Source: Halorubellus salinus (GTDB lineage: Archaea; Halobacteriota; Halobacteria; Halobacteriales; Natrialbaceae). From it: a stretch of DNA of 64,000 nt. This document shows positions 26,850 through 35,871 of this stretch, piece by piece. The notes under the pieces are model-generated. The model was not told the origin of the DNA, ran no database searches, and saw only the letters and a program-made list of their open reading frames with translations. The stretch's first letter is position 1. Every line of letters begins with the position of its first letter. A program made the position numbers and the translations under genes. The stretch is taken from the NCBI RefSeq assembly GCF_020567525.1, contig NZ_JAJCVI010000002.1:702719-766718 (forward strand). The letters are read 5' to 3'.

Positions 26850-26958
26850 CCGACGCGGTCACTCACACTCCGCTCGTACGCCGTCCACCGGCAAGTACGG
26901 TTCGGTCGGCCGACACCTCCGCGGAACGAGGGCTGGCTGGCAGCCCGCGACGTCGCAG

Positions 26959-28935
26959 TCAATCGCTGGGGTTGCAGACCGACATCGCCTCGCGGACGCC
27001 CTCGCGCCGGCCCAGGAGCGTTATCGAATCGCCCCGCTGGAGCGTGAAGTCAGCGCTCGGCACCTCGGTCTCCCCGTCGCGCTCGACGAGCGCGATGAGA
27101 CAGCCGTCGGGGAGCTCCGGCCCGACCTCGCGGACGGTCCGCCCGGCGAGTTTCTCGCTCGTGACCTGGACCTCCTGGACGTCGCCGTTGTCACCGATGT
27201 GCGTCATCCAGTTCGCGAGCGCCGGCCGCTCGATCTGGTTGTCGAGCGCCCACGCGGTCGCCATCGTCGACGAGATGGTGCGGACGCCGAGGTCCTCGAA
27301 CGCTTCGACGTTCTCCGGGTTGTTCGCGCGAGCGAGCACCTTCTCGGTGTCGAACTTCGAGTCCGCGAGCTGGGCGACCAGCAGGTTCACGTCGTCGTCG
27401 CCGGTCGCCGCCACGACGATCTTCGCGTTCTCCGCGCCCGCCGCCCGCAGGACGTCGGTGTCGGTCCCGTCACCCCTGTGGACGGTGAACCCCTCTTCTC
27501 GCGCGACTTCGACGATCTGTTCGTCGTTCTCGATGAGGACGACGTTCTCTCCACGGTCTTCGAGGCGTTCGGCGAGCGAACGACCCACCTTACCACCTCC
27601 AACGACGAGTACACGCATTGGTATCACATCTAGGTATTCCGCGATCTGTCTGGCGAGACCGCCTTCGAAGACGACGGTCATGAGGATGACGAGGAAGACG
27701 GTGCCGACGAGGATGTCGGAGCTCGCCAGGAGCGCGTCGGCTTCCTGTGCGAGCGCCTGTGCTTCGGCGCCCGAAGCGGCTTCGGCGGCTTCCCGCGTCT
27801 CGCTGGCGAGACTCTCGAGTTCGAGCGCGAACAGCGTCGCGACGGACGCCGGGATGATGCCGCGCGGGCCGACGAGACTGACGAACATCCGCTCGCTGAA
27901 AGAGAGCCGGTCGCCGGTCGTCGACGCGAACACGAGCAGCGGCCGGAGGACGAGCGCGACGATGACGACGACCGCGAGCCCCTGCCAACCGAGTGCGAAC
28001 AACTGGTCGAAGTCGAGGAGCGCTGCGAGCGCGATGAACACGAACGACAGCACGAGCAGCGTCACGTCGCCCTTGAACTCCTCTATCTGTGCCTCGTATG
28101 GGAGGTCGGCGTTCCCGAGGACGAGGCCGGCGGTCGCGACCGCGGCGACTCCCGCTTCGGTGAAGATCTGGTTCGCGACGGCGAACGCGACGATGGCGCC
28201 GGCGATGGTGAGCAGGCGCGCGTTCTGCGGCGCGTTGTCCGGCGACAGGTCGACGTACCGGATGAGGTAGTAGAGGACCGCTGCGACGACGAGACCAACG
28301 AGGATGCCGGTTCCGAGGCGTTCCGCGAACAGTCTGACGTAGTCGGTGGCGGTCGGGGCGTCGAGCCGGAGCGTCTCGAAGATGACGACCGCCATGATGG
28401 CGGCGCTGACGTCGTTCACGATGCCTTCGGTCTCCAGGGCCGCGGCGACGCGGTCGCGCACCGGGACGACCGCGAGGATGGGCGTGATGACGGTGGGGCC
28501 GGTCGCCACCAGGAGGGACCCGATGAGGAACGAGATCGTCCACGATGCGCCGAGCAGGAAGTGCACGGCGATGCCGGTGCCGACGAACGCGATGACGGCG
28601 CCGACGGTCACCAATCGCAGGGTCGCAGTCGGCGCTTCCCGGAGTTTATCGATCTTCAGGTGGAACGCGCCCTCGAAGACGATGATGGCGACCGCGAGGC
28701 CGACGATGGTCGAGAGTGGCCCGGCGCCGCCGAACGTGTCGAGCGTGATGAGTCCGAGGCCGGACGGCCCGACGACGATGCCGGCGGTGATGAGAAAGAG
28801 GACGCTGGGGACGCGAAAGCGCGCGCCGAGGACCTGCGAGCCGACGCCGAGTGCGACGATGAGGGCGACGAACGTCAGGAGGTTCACGCCGTCGCTGCCC
28901 GTGGCGAGCACCGGCGCGATCTCGAGGCCGAGCAT
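26959..28935 (-). CDS. CPA-type cation:proton antiporter with TrkA-N and TrkA-C domains
   Basis: A 658-residue protein. About 400 residues form a 12-helix Na+/H+ or K+/H+ exchanger (LLVATGPTVITPILAVVPV and LETEGIVNDVSAAIMAV are the CPA1-like ion site; LVGPRGIIPASVATLFA follows). Then a TrkA-N (RCK) domain with VLVVGGGKVGRSLAERLEDR binds NAD or a nucleotide. A TrkA-C domain (about 570-650) ends the protein. RCK domains gate such exchangers in response to ligands, and haloarchaea need them for ion homeostasis. A strong TATA box lies 26-34 bases upstream. Confidence 0.93.
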   Translation of the reverse strand: MLGLEIAPVLATGSDGVNLLTFVALIVALGVGSQVLGARFRVPSVLFLITAGIVVGPSGLGLITLDTFGGAGPLSTIVGLAVAIIVFEGAFHLKIDKLREAPTATLRLVTVGAVIAFVGTGIAVHFLLGASWTISFLIGSLLVATGPTVITPILAVVPVRDRVAAALETEGIVNDVSAAIMAVVIFETLRLDAPTATDYVRLFAERLGTGILVGLVVAAVLYYLIRYVDLSPDNAPQNARLLTIAGAIVAFAVANQIFTEAGVAAVATAGLVLGNADLPYEAQIEEFKGDVTLLVLSFVFIALAALLDFDQLFALGWQGLAVVVIVALVLRPLLVFASTTGDRLSFSERMFVSLVGPRGIIPASVATLFALELESLASETREAAEAASGAEAQALAQEADALLASSDILVGTVFLVILMTVVFEGGLARQIAEYLDVIPMRVLVVGGGKVGRSLAERLEDRGENVVLIENDEQIVEVAREEGFTVHRGDGTDTDVLRAAGAENAKIVVAATGDDDVNLLVAQLADSKFDTEKVLARANNPENVEAFEDLGVRTISSTMATAWALDNQIERPALANWMTHIGDNGDVQEVQVTSEKLAGRTVREVGPELPDGCLIALVERDGETEVPSADFTLQRGDSITLLGRREGVREAMSVCNPSD

Positions 28936-28960
28936 GTATCGGGCACGAACAGCGCCGAAC

Positions 28961-28969
28961 CCTTAAAGG
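28961..28969 (-). promoter_or_regulatory. TATA box of the antiporter gene
   Basis: On the minus strand CCTTTAAGG lies 26-34 bases before the ATG at 28935. The 260-bp gap up to the acyl-CoA synthetase gene is noticeably less GC-rich than the genes around it. Confidence 0.7.
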
Positions 28970-29195
28970 GGTCGTTTGCGGACGCAACGATAGTCGGTTT
29001 TTCTGTACGTTCGTCCAATTCTTTCAGAAGTTGGCGTTCCTGGCTGACGTTCGGCCGGTTGCACCGGCAAAATTGACCGTGCGACGGGTTAGCGCTGCAT
29101 CCGAGGCCTCCCGACGCATCGCCCCACCCCATCCGGACGGCACCAGGAGCAGGAACGCACACGTCTCGCCCGCGCCCGCTTCACCGGAGCCCCGG

Positions 29196-31193
29196 TCAGT
29201 CGTCCGCCGCAGCCTGGGTCTGCCGGTCGCGCTCGCCGTAGATCTCGCCGACGAGCGCCTCGTACCGGCTCTCGATGTTCCGGCGCTTCTTCTTCATCGT
29301 CGGCGTCAACAGGTCGTTGTCCTCCGTGAACTCCTCGGTGACGAGCCGGAACTCCTTGATCTGCTCGTGCTTCTCGAAGCGCTCGTTCACCTCGTCGACC
29401 TCCTCCTGGACGACCTCGACAACGCGCTCGTGAGCCACCATCGCCTCGGGGTCCTCGGGGACGTCGACGCCCTCGCGCTCGGCGGCGTCGCGGAGGAACT
29501 CGAAGTTCGGCACGACGAGCGCCCCGATGAACTTCTCACCGTCGCCCGTCACCATCACCTGCTCGACGACCTGACTCGACGCGAACGCGTCCTCGATGGG
29601 TGCCGGCGCCACGTTCTTCCCCGTCGACAACACGAGGATCTGCTTCGCACGCTCGCGGAACACGAGGTAGTCGTCCGGTCGCTGCTGGACGATGTCACCC
29701 GTCCGGAACCAGTCGTCGCCACCGTCCTCGGCGGCCGTGAACGCCTCCTCGGTCTCCCCGGGCTTGTTCCAGTACCCGTCGGTGACGTTGTCACCGCGCA
29801 CGAGCAACTCCCCGATCTCGCCGAGCGCGTCCACGGACTCGTCCTCCGGAACGACGCTCGTATCGATCCTCGTCTCCACGCCCGGGAGCGGCGGTCCGAT
29901 CGTCCCGATCTTCGGGTCCTCCGGCGGGTTCGAGGAGACGACCGGCGCCGCCTCCGTCAACCCGTACCCCTCGTAGATCGGGAGCCCCATCCCGTGATAG
30001 AGCGTACACAGCTCCTCGCTCAACGTCCCCCCACCCGAGATGAGGTAGTTGATGTTCCCGCCGAGCGCCTGCCGGACGTCACTGAACACGAGCTTGTCCG
30101 CGAGCCAGTACCGCAGCCTGAGGCCCGTTCCCGGACGGTCCGACCGGTAGTAGTCCCTGGAGACGTCCGTCGCCCAGTTGAATATGCGCTCCTTGAACCC
30201 GGACTCCTGGGCTTGCTCGCGGATGGCGTCGTAGATCTTCTCGTAGACGCGCGGAACGCTCGTCGCCGTCGTCGGTTCGACCGCCTGGAAGTCCTCCTTC
30301 AGCGTGTCGACGCTCTCGGCGTACGCCACGCACGCCCCGGCACCGAACTGGAGGAAGTGCCCGGTGAGTCGCTCGAAGACGTGCGCGAGCGGCAGGTACG
30401 AGACCGTCCGCGTCTCGTTGTCGACGACCGGGTACTCGGCGCCCTTGTCGTCGCGCGGTCCGTACCGCTTGTACGTCTGGTTGACGTTCGCGCGGAAGTT
30501 CCGGTGCGTGAGCTTCACGCCCTTCGGTTGCCCGGTCGTCCCGCTCGTGTACACGAGACTCGCGAGGTCGTCGACGTCGGTCTCGTCCAGCCACGACTGG
30601 TACTCGGCCTCGTCGAACCGTCGCCGCCCTTGTTCGTAGACGTCCGCGAGCTCGTAGACGCCGTCCTGGTCGTCGTACTCCGCGGGCAGTTCGTCGAGCG
30701 AGACGACGAACCGGACGTCGAGCGAGTCCGAGACCTCGAGCACGCGCTCCACGAGGGCCGCGTTCTCGACGACGACGCCGGCCGCGCTCGGGTCGTCGAG
30801 CAGGTAGCGGACCTGCGCGGACGACGACGACTTGTACACGGTCGTGACGACCGCGCCCGCCGACAGGAGCGCGAAGTCGCACTGCGCCCACTCCATGCGG
30901 GTGTCCGCGAACAGCCCGACGCGCTGCCCGCTCTCGACGCCGAGCGCGCGGAATCCCGCGGCGAGCGACTGGACGACGTCGTGCATCTCCTCGTAGGAGA
31001 GCGTCGCGTACTCGTCGTCGGGAGCCGCGTCGACCGCGTCCGTGTTCGCGAGCGACCGGTCGTACACCCCACCCTTGTACCGCTGTGCGGGCCGGTCCGG
31101 TTGCCGCGTCGCCGTCTCGTCGAACATCTCCGCGAGCGTATTCATCCCCACCAGCTCGTCCGTGAACGTTCGCTCTGCCTCCGCCCAACTCAT
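29196..31193 (-). CDS. Long-chain acyl-CoA synthetase, AMP-binding family (copy 1)
   Basis: A 665-residue adenylate-forming enzyme that activates fatty acids with ATP and CoA. Motifs are LVYTSGTTGQPKGVKLTH (P-loop, A3), YEGYGLTEAAPVVSSNP (A5), WFRTGDIVQQRPDDYLVF (A7) and KNVAPAPIEDAFASS (A8/A10 region). MKKKRRNIESRYE is near the C-terminus. It is the last of three tandem paralogues of near-identical layout. It has its own TATA box (31221-31229), so it may be expressed independently. Confidence 0.95.
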   Translation of the reverse strand: MSWAEAERTFTDELVGMNTLAEMFDETATRQPDRPAQRYKGGVYDRSLANTDAVDAAPDDEYATLSYEEMHDVVQSLAAGFRALGVESGQRVGLFADTRMEWAQCDFALLSAGAVVTTVYKSSSSAQVRYLLDDPSAAGVVVENAALVERVLEVSDSLDVRFVVSLDELPAEYDDQDGVYELADVYEQGRRRFDEAEYQSWLDETDVDDLASLVYTSGTTGQPKGVKLTHRNFRANVNQTYKRYGPRDDKGAEYPVVDNETRTVSYLPLAHVFERLTGHFLQFGAGACVAYAESVDTLKEDFQAVEPTTATSVPRVYEKIYDAIREQAQESGFKERIFNWATDVSRDYYRSDRPGTGLRLRYWLADKLVFSDVRQALGGNINYLISGGGTLSEELCTLYHGMGLPIYEGYGLTEAAPVVSSNPPEDPKIGTIGPPLPGVETRIDTSVVPEDESVDALGEIGELLVRGDNVTDGYWNKPGETEEAFTAAEDGGDDWFRTGDIVQQRPDDYLVFRERAKQILVLSTGKNVAPAPIEDAFASSQVVEQVMVTGDGEKFIGALVVPNFEFLRDAAEREGVDVPEDPEAMVAHERVVEVVQEEVDEVNERFEKHEQIKEFRLVTEEFTEDNDLLTPTMKKKRRNIESRYEALVGEIYGERDRQTQAAADD

Positions 31194-31220
31194 GTTCGGT
31201 CGAAGAAAAAGCCGAAACCC

Positions 31221-31229
31221 GATAAATCA
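31221..31229 (-). promoter_or_regulatory. TATA box of acyl-CoA synthetase copy 1
   Basis: On the minus strand TGATTTATC lies about 28-36 bases before the ATG at 31193. It indicates separate transcription from the upstream copy. Confidence 0.65.
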
Positions 31230-31420
31230 TACCCCTTGTTACCGGCCACCAAGGCCGAAAGAAATCGCACGCGGGCGTCGACGGCCACAACACCCATCAG
31301 TTCCCTTCGTGAGCAAGGTCGCCGAATCGCACCGTGGACGAGCACGCACCGACCCAGCAAGCGGCCGTCGTCGCGGACCCCGTCGCGCGAACCAACTCAC
31401 GCCGCAGAGCGACGACCCGT

Positions 31421-33406
31421 TCAGGCCTCGACGCGCGCCTCCTCGTCCGCGTACATCTCCTCGACGAGGTCCTCGTAGCGCTCCTGGATGTTCCGGCGCT
31501 TCTTCTTCAACGTCGGCGTCAACAGGTCGTTGTCCTCCGTGAACTCCTCGGCGACGAGCCGGAAGTCCTTGATCGTCTCGTGGGCCTCGAAGCGCTCGTT
31601 CACCTCGTCGACAGCGTCCTGCACGAGCCCGCGGACCGTCTCGTCCGACACCATCTCCGCCGGGTCCGCGGGAACGTCCACGCCCGCCCGCGACGCGACC
31701 TCGCGGACGCCCGCCGGCGAAATCACGAGCAGCGCCGACACGAACTTCCGCTGGTCCCCGACGACCATGCACTGCTCGACGACCTCCGACGCCACGAACG
31801 CGTCCTCGATGGGTGCCGGCGCCACGTTCTTCCCCGTCGACAACACCACGAGTTGCTTCGCGCGCTCGCGGAACACGAGGTAGTCGTCCGGTCGCTCCGT
31901 CACGATGTCCCCGGTACGGAACCAGTCGTCGCCGTCGTCCTCGGCGGGCGTGAACGCCTCCTCGGTCTCCGCGGGCTTGTTCCAGTACCCGTCCGTGACG
32001 TTCGCTCCGCGGATGAGGAGCTCTCCCGTCTGCCCGAGCGCGTCGTCGAACTCGCCCTCCGGCACCACCGACTTGTCGATCTGGTACTCCTGGTCGACGA
32101 TCGCCGGCCCGATCGTCCCGATCTTGACGTCCTCCGCGGGGTTCGCCGCAACCGCCGGCGCCGCCTCCGTCAACCCGTACGCCTCCAGGATGTTCAACCC
32201 CATCCCGTGATAGAGCTGGTTGAGGTCGTCGCTCAACGTCCCACCACCCGACAACAGCGCCTCGATGTTCCCGCCGAGCCCCTGCTTTATCTGCTGGAAC
32301 ACGAGCTTGTCCGCGAGCCAGTACTTGAACTGGAGGCCGACGCCCGGCCGCTCGGTGCGGTACACCTCGCGGGAGACGTCCGTCGCCCACTCGAAGATGC
32401 GTTCCTTCAACGCCGACTCGCGCGCCTGCTCGCGGATGCCGTCGTAGAGCTTCTCGTAGACGCGCGGCACGCTGTTGGCGACCGTCGGCTCGAGCTTCGG
32501 GAAGTCCTCCTTGAGGGTGTCCGGACTCTCCGCGAACCCGACGCACGCACCGAGGTTGTACATGAAGAAGTGGCCGGCGTGCCGTTCGAGGACGTGCGCG
32601 AGCGGGAGGAAGGAGATGGAGACCGAGTCCGGCCGGACCTGTGGGACCGAATCCGGTTTGTCCGGTCGCGGCCCGTATCGCGTCACCATCTGGTTGACGT
32701 TCGCGCGGAAGTTCCGGTGCGTGAGCTTCACGCCCTTCGGCGGGCCCGTCGTCCCGCTCGTGTACACGAGACTCGCGAGGTCGTCGATGTCGCGGTCGTC
32801 CAGCCACGACTGGTACTCGGCCTCGTCGAACCGCTCGCGGCCCTCCTCGTAGACGTCCGCGAGCTCGTAGACGCCGTCCCGGTCGTCGTACTCCGCGGGT
32901 AACTCGTCGAGCGAGACGACGAACCGGACGTCGAGCGAGTCCGAGACCTCCAGTACGCGCTCGAGGAGTTCCTGGTTCTCCACGACAACGCCGGACGCCC
33001 CCGAGTCCGAGAGCAGGTAGCGGACCTGCTCGGGCGACGACGACTTGTACACGGTCGTCACCACGCCGCCGGCAGCGAGGAGCGCGAGGTCGCACTGCGC
33101 CCACTCCATGCGGGTGTCCGCGAACATCCCGACGCGCTGTCCCGGTTCCAGTCCGAGTGAACGGAACCCCGCGGCGAGCGACCGAACGACGTCACGCATC
33201 TCCTCGTAGGAGAGCGTCGCGTACTCGCCGTCTGGGGCAGCATCGACCACGTCCGCGTTCGCGAGCGACCGCTCGTACACCCCACCCTTGTACTTCTGGG
33301 CCGGGTCCGACAGGTTCCGGCCAGCGGACCGTTCGAACATCTCCGCGAGCGTCTCCATCCGAACGTGCTCCCCGTCGTGAACTCGCTCTGCTTCATGCCA
33401 ATCCAT
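31421..33406 (-). CDS. Long-chain acyl-CoA synthetase, AMP-binding family (copy 2)
   Basis: A 661-residue paralogue of the flanking genes. It carries LVYTSGTTGPPKGVKLTH, LEAYGLTEAAPAVAANP, WFRTGDIVTERPDDYLVF and KNVAPAPIEDAFVAS. It is closest in sequence to copy 1 (long identical stretches in the first 200 residues), which suggests the 1/2 duplication is younger than the split from copy 3. The ATG at 33406 gives MDWHEAERVH, parallel to MSWAEAERTF and MDWRDAEMEY. An upstream in-frame ATG at 33517 is ignored. Confidence 0.95.
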   Translation of the reverse strand: MDWHEAERVHDGEHVRMETLAEMFERSAGRNLSDPAQKYKGGVYERSLANADVVDAAPDGEYATLSYEEMRDVVRSLAAGFRSLGLEPGQRVGMFADTRMEWAQCDLALLAAGGVVTTVYKSSSPEQVRYLLSDSGASGVVVENQELLERVLEVSDSLDVRFVVSLDELPAEYDDRDGVYELADVYEEGRERFDEAEYQSWLDDRDIDDLASLVYTSGTTGPPKGVKLTHRNFRANVNQMVTRYGPRPDKPDSVPQVRPDSVSISFLPLAHVLERHAGHFFMYNLGACVGFAESPDTLKEDFPKLEPTVANSVPRVYEKLYDGIREQARESALKERIFEWATDVSREVYRTERPGVGLQFKYWLADKLVFQQIKQGLGGNIEALLSGGGTLSDDLNQLYHGMGLNILEAYGLTEAAPAVAANPAEDVKIGTIGPAIVDQEYQIDKSVVPEGEFDDALGQTGELLIRGANVTDGYWNKPAETEEAFTPAEDDGDDWFRTGDIVTERPDDYLVFRERAKQLVVLSTGKNVAPAPIEDAFVASEVVEQCMVVGDQRKFVSALLVISPAGVREVASRAGVDVPADPAEMVSDETVRGLVQDAVDEVNERFEAHETIKDFRLVAEEFTEDNDLLTPTLKKKRRNIQERYEDLVEEMYADEEARVEA

Positions 33407-33428
33407 GGCATGGTCGACGGGAGGCGCA

Positions 33429-33438
33429 TCAAAAAGGA
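33429..33438 (-). promoter_or_regulatory. TATA-like element of acyl-CoA synthetase copy 2
   Basis: On the minus strand ATCCTTTTTG lies about 23-32 bases before the ATG at 33406. It is pyrimidine-rich and less canonical than the boxes of copies 1 and 3. Confidence 0.5.
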
Positions 33439-33583
33439 TTGTAGCCGTGGAGTGACACGACGTCACACGCGACCGGGCGAGGACGACCCCCACCGACGGC
33501 CGCCTCGCACGGTTCACACCCGCCCACGAGAGGTATCAGCCCGACGACGCCAGACCCTCGTGCACCGGCGCAGCGCGACGACG

Positions 33584-35548
33584 TCAGTCCTCGGCGTACA
33601 TCGACGCGACCGCGTCCGCGTAGCGCTCCAGGATGTTCCGGCGCTTCTTCTTCATCGTCGGCGTCAACATGTCGTTCTCCTCCGTGAACTCCTCGTCGAT
33701 CACGCGGAACCGCTTGATCTGCTCGTAGGACTCGAAGTCCGGGTTCACGCGGTCGACCTCCTCGGAGATCCAGTCCCGGACGTACTCGTGCTCGGCCGCC
33801 GCCGCGTCCGCCTCGGGCAACGTCACGTCGTCGTCGGCCGCCTGCTCGCGGAGGTACTCGAAGTTCGGCACCATCAACGCGCCGACGAACTTCTCACCGT
33901 CTCCGACGACCATGCACTGCTCGACGACCTGACTCGACGCGAACGCGTCCTCGATGGGCGCCGGCGCCACGTTCTTCCCCGTCGACAACACGAGGATCTG
34001 CTTCGAGCGCTCGCGGAACTCCACGAACCCGTCCTCGCGCCGATGCACGACGTCGCCGGTACGGAACCAGTCGTCACCGCCGTCCTCCGCGGGCGTGAAC
34101 GCCGCATCCGTCTCCTCGGGCTTGTTCCAGTAGCCCTCCGTGACGTTCGGCCCTCGCGCCAGCAGTTCGCCGACCTCGCCGGGGTCGTCAGCGAACGGCG
34201 CCTGCTCGACCGCGTCCTCGTCCACCTGCAAGTCCACGCCCGGGAGCGGATACCCGATCGTTCCGATCTCGGGTTGCTCGGGCGGATTCACCGTCAGCAC
34301 CGGCGCCGTCTCCGTCAACCCGTACCCCTCCAGGATCGGGAGGCCCATCCCGTGATAGAGCGCACACAGCTCCGCGGAGAGACTCCCCCCACCCGAGATG
34401 AGCATCTCGATGTTCCCGCCGAGCGCATCCCGGACCTGCTGGAACACGAGTCGGTCCGCGACGCTCGCCTTCGCACGTAACGCGAACCCGGGGTCGTCGG
34501 TCGTATGATACTCGACGCCCACGTCCGTCGCCCAGTTGAAGATGCGTTCCTTCACGCTCGACTCCGTCGCCTGCTCGCGGATGGCGTCGTAGATCTTCTC
34601 GTAGACGCGCGGGACGCTCGTCGCCGCCGTCGGCGACACGAGCGAGAAGTCCTCCTGGAGCGTGTCCGGGTTCTCCGCGTACGCCACGCACGCACCGGAC
34701 CCGAACATCAGGAAGTGCCCCGCCAGTCGCTCGAAGACGTGCGCGAGCGGCAGGTACGAGACGGCGCGCGTGTTCGCGTCGATGCTCGGCTGGCCCTCGC
34801 GGTCCGGGCGCGGCCCGAACCGCTTCCGGATCATGTTCACGTTCGACCGGAAGTTCCCGTGCGTGAGCTGGACGCCCTTCGGTTGTCCGGTCGTCCCGCT
34901 CGTGTAGATGAGACTCGCGAGGTCGTCGACGTCGCGTTCGTCGACCCACTCCAGGTACGCGTCCTCGTCGAAGTGCTTCGCCCCGAGGTCGTGGACCTCG
35001 TCGATCGTGTAGATGTCGTCCCGACGCTGATGCCGGCGCTCCTCGAGCGTGCTCATCGACACGATGAACTCGAGGTCGAGGTCGTCCTCGACCGCGAGCA
35101 CGCGCTGGAGCATGTCCTCGTTCTCGACGACGACCGACGTCGCGTCCGGGTCCGAAAGCAGGTACTGTACCTGGCTCTTCGACGACCCAGCGTACACGGT
35201 CGTGACGACAGCGCCCGCCGACAGGAGCGCGAAGTCGCACTGCGCCCACTCCATGCGAGTGTGCGAGAACAACCCGACGCGGTCGCTCGGCTCGACGCCG
35301 AGTTCGCGGAACCCGGTCGCGAAATGCGCGACGATCGTCCGCATGTCCTCGTAGCTGATCGCACGGAATTCGCCGTCCGGCGCCCCCGGCAGTACCGACT
35401 GCGTCATCGCACGGTCGTAGACGCCGCCCTTGTACATCTGGGCGGGCCGGTTCGCGTTCCGTTGGGCACTATCTTCGAACAATCGTGCGAGGTTCGTCTC
35501 TCCGATGACCTCGTCCTCGTACTCCATCTCCGCGTCCCGCCAGTCCAT
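33584..35548 (-). CDS. Long-chain acyl-CoA synthetase, AMP-binding family (copy 3)
   Basis: A 654-residue paralogue. Motifs are LIYTSGTTGQPKGVQLTH, LEGYGLTETAPVLTVNP, WFRTGDVVHRREDGFVEF and KNVAPAPIEDAFASS. It diverges from copies 1 and 2 mainly in residues 100-200, the region around the substrate tunnel, so the chain-length or substrate range may differ; that is inference. It is first in the tandem array, with its own TATA box at 35573-35580. Confidence 0.95.
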   Translation of the reverse strand: MDWRDAEMEYEDEVIGETNLARLFEDSAQRNANRPAQMYKGGVYDRAMTQSVLPGAPDGEFRAISYEDMRTIVAHFATGFRELGVEPSDRVGLFSHTRMEWAQCDFALLSAGAVVTTVYAGSSKSQVQYLLSDPDATSVVVENEDMLQRVLAVEDDLDLEFIVSMSTLEERRHQRRDDIYTIDEVHDLGAKHFDEDAYLEWVDERDVDDLASLIYTSGTTGQPKGVQLTHGNFRSNVNMIRKRFGPRPDREGQPSIDANTRAVSYLPLAHVFERLAGHFLMFGSGACVAYAENPDTLQEDFSLVSPTAATSVPRVYEKIYDAIREQATESSVKERIFNWATDVGVEYHTTDDPGFALRAKASVADRLVFQQVRDALGGNIEMLISGGGSLSAELCALYHGMGLPILEGYGLTETAPVLTVNPPEQPEIGTIGYPLPGVDLQVDEDAVEQAPFADDPGEVGELLARGPNVTEGYWNKPEETDAAFTPAEDGGDDWFRTGDVVHRREDGFVEFRERSKQILVLSTGKNVAPAPIEDAFASSQVVEQCMVVGDGEKFVGALMVPNFEYLREQAADDDVTLPEADAAAAEHEYVRDWISEEVDRVNPDFESYEQIKRFRVIDEEFTEENDMLTPTMKKKRRNILERYADAVASMYAED

Positions 35549-35572
35549 ACCACACGATTATCCACCCAGGTA

Positions 35573-35580
35573 CGATAAAA
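35573..35580 (-). promoter_or_regulatory. TATA box of acyl-CoA synthetase copy 3
   Basis: On the minus strand TTTTATCG lies 25-32 bases before the ATG at 35548, consistent with a leaderless transcript. The remaining 250 bases to mutS contain no gene. Confidence 0.65.
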
Positions 35581-35799
35581 CCCCTGAACCGAACGACCGT
35601 TTACGCACCGGGGCTTCAAGTCGGAAGCCGCGGCCAACGCGAGCGTGCCCTGACCAGTCGCCGCGCGTCGACCCACCCCCTGCCGCGAGGTGAACGAACG
35701 TGACCCTCGACGCCCACCCCGGGCCAGCGCGACGACTCGACGCGCGAACAACGCCACGCAGCGTCGCCCGCAGGCCCCCAGAGCCATCCGCAGCGGCAA

Positions 35800-35871
35800 C
35801 TACTCCTCGTCCGCTCGCGACCCGTCGTCCAGCCGCTACTCCTCGTCCGCCCGTGACTCGTCGTCGTCCAA
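35800..35871. repeat. 36-bp tandem duplication of the mutS 3' end including its stop codon
   Basis: CTACTCCTCGTCCGC occurs at 35800-35814 and 35836-35850. The similarity continues through CGCGACCCGTCGTCCAG versus CGTGACTCGTCGTCGTC, giving two imperfect 36-bp units. The right unit is the coding end of mutS with its TAG stop (35836-35838); the left unit lies downstream. A multiple of three means loss of the first stop would extend the protein in frame by 12 residues. Confidence 0.85.

Noticed and set aside
29031..31478. An 815-codon plus-strand frame opposite acyl-CoA synthetase copy 1
   Set aside because: Antisense shadow of a conserved enzyme; no recognisable motif.
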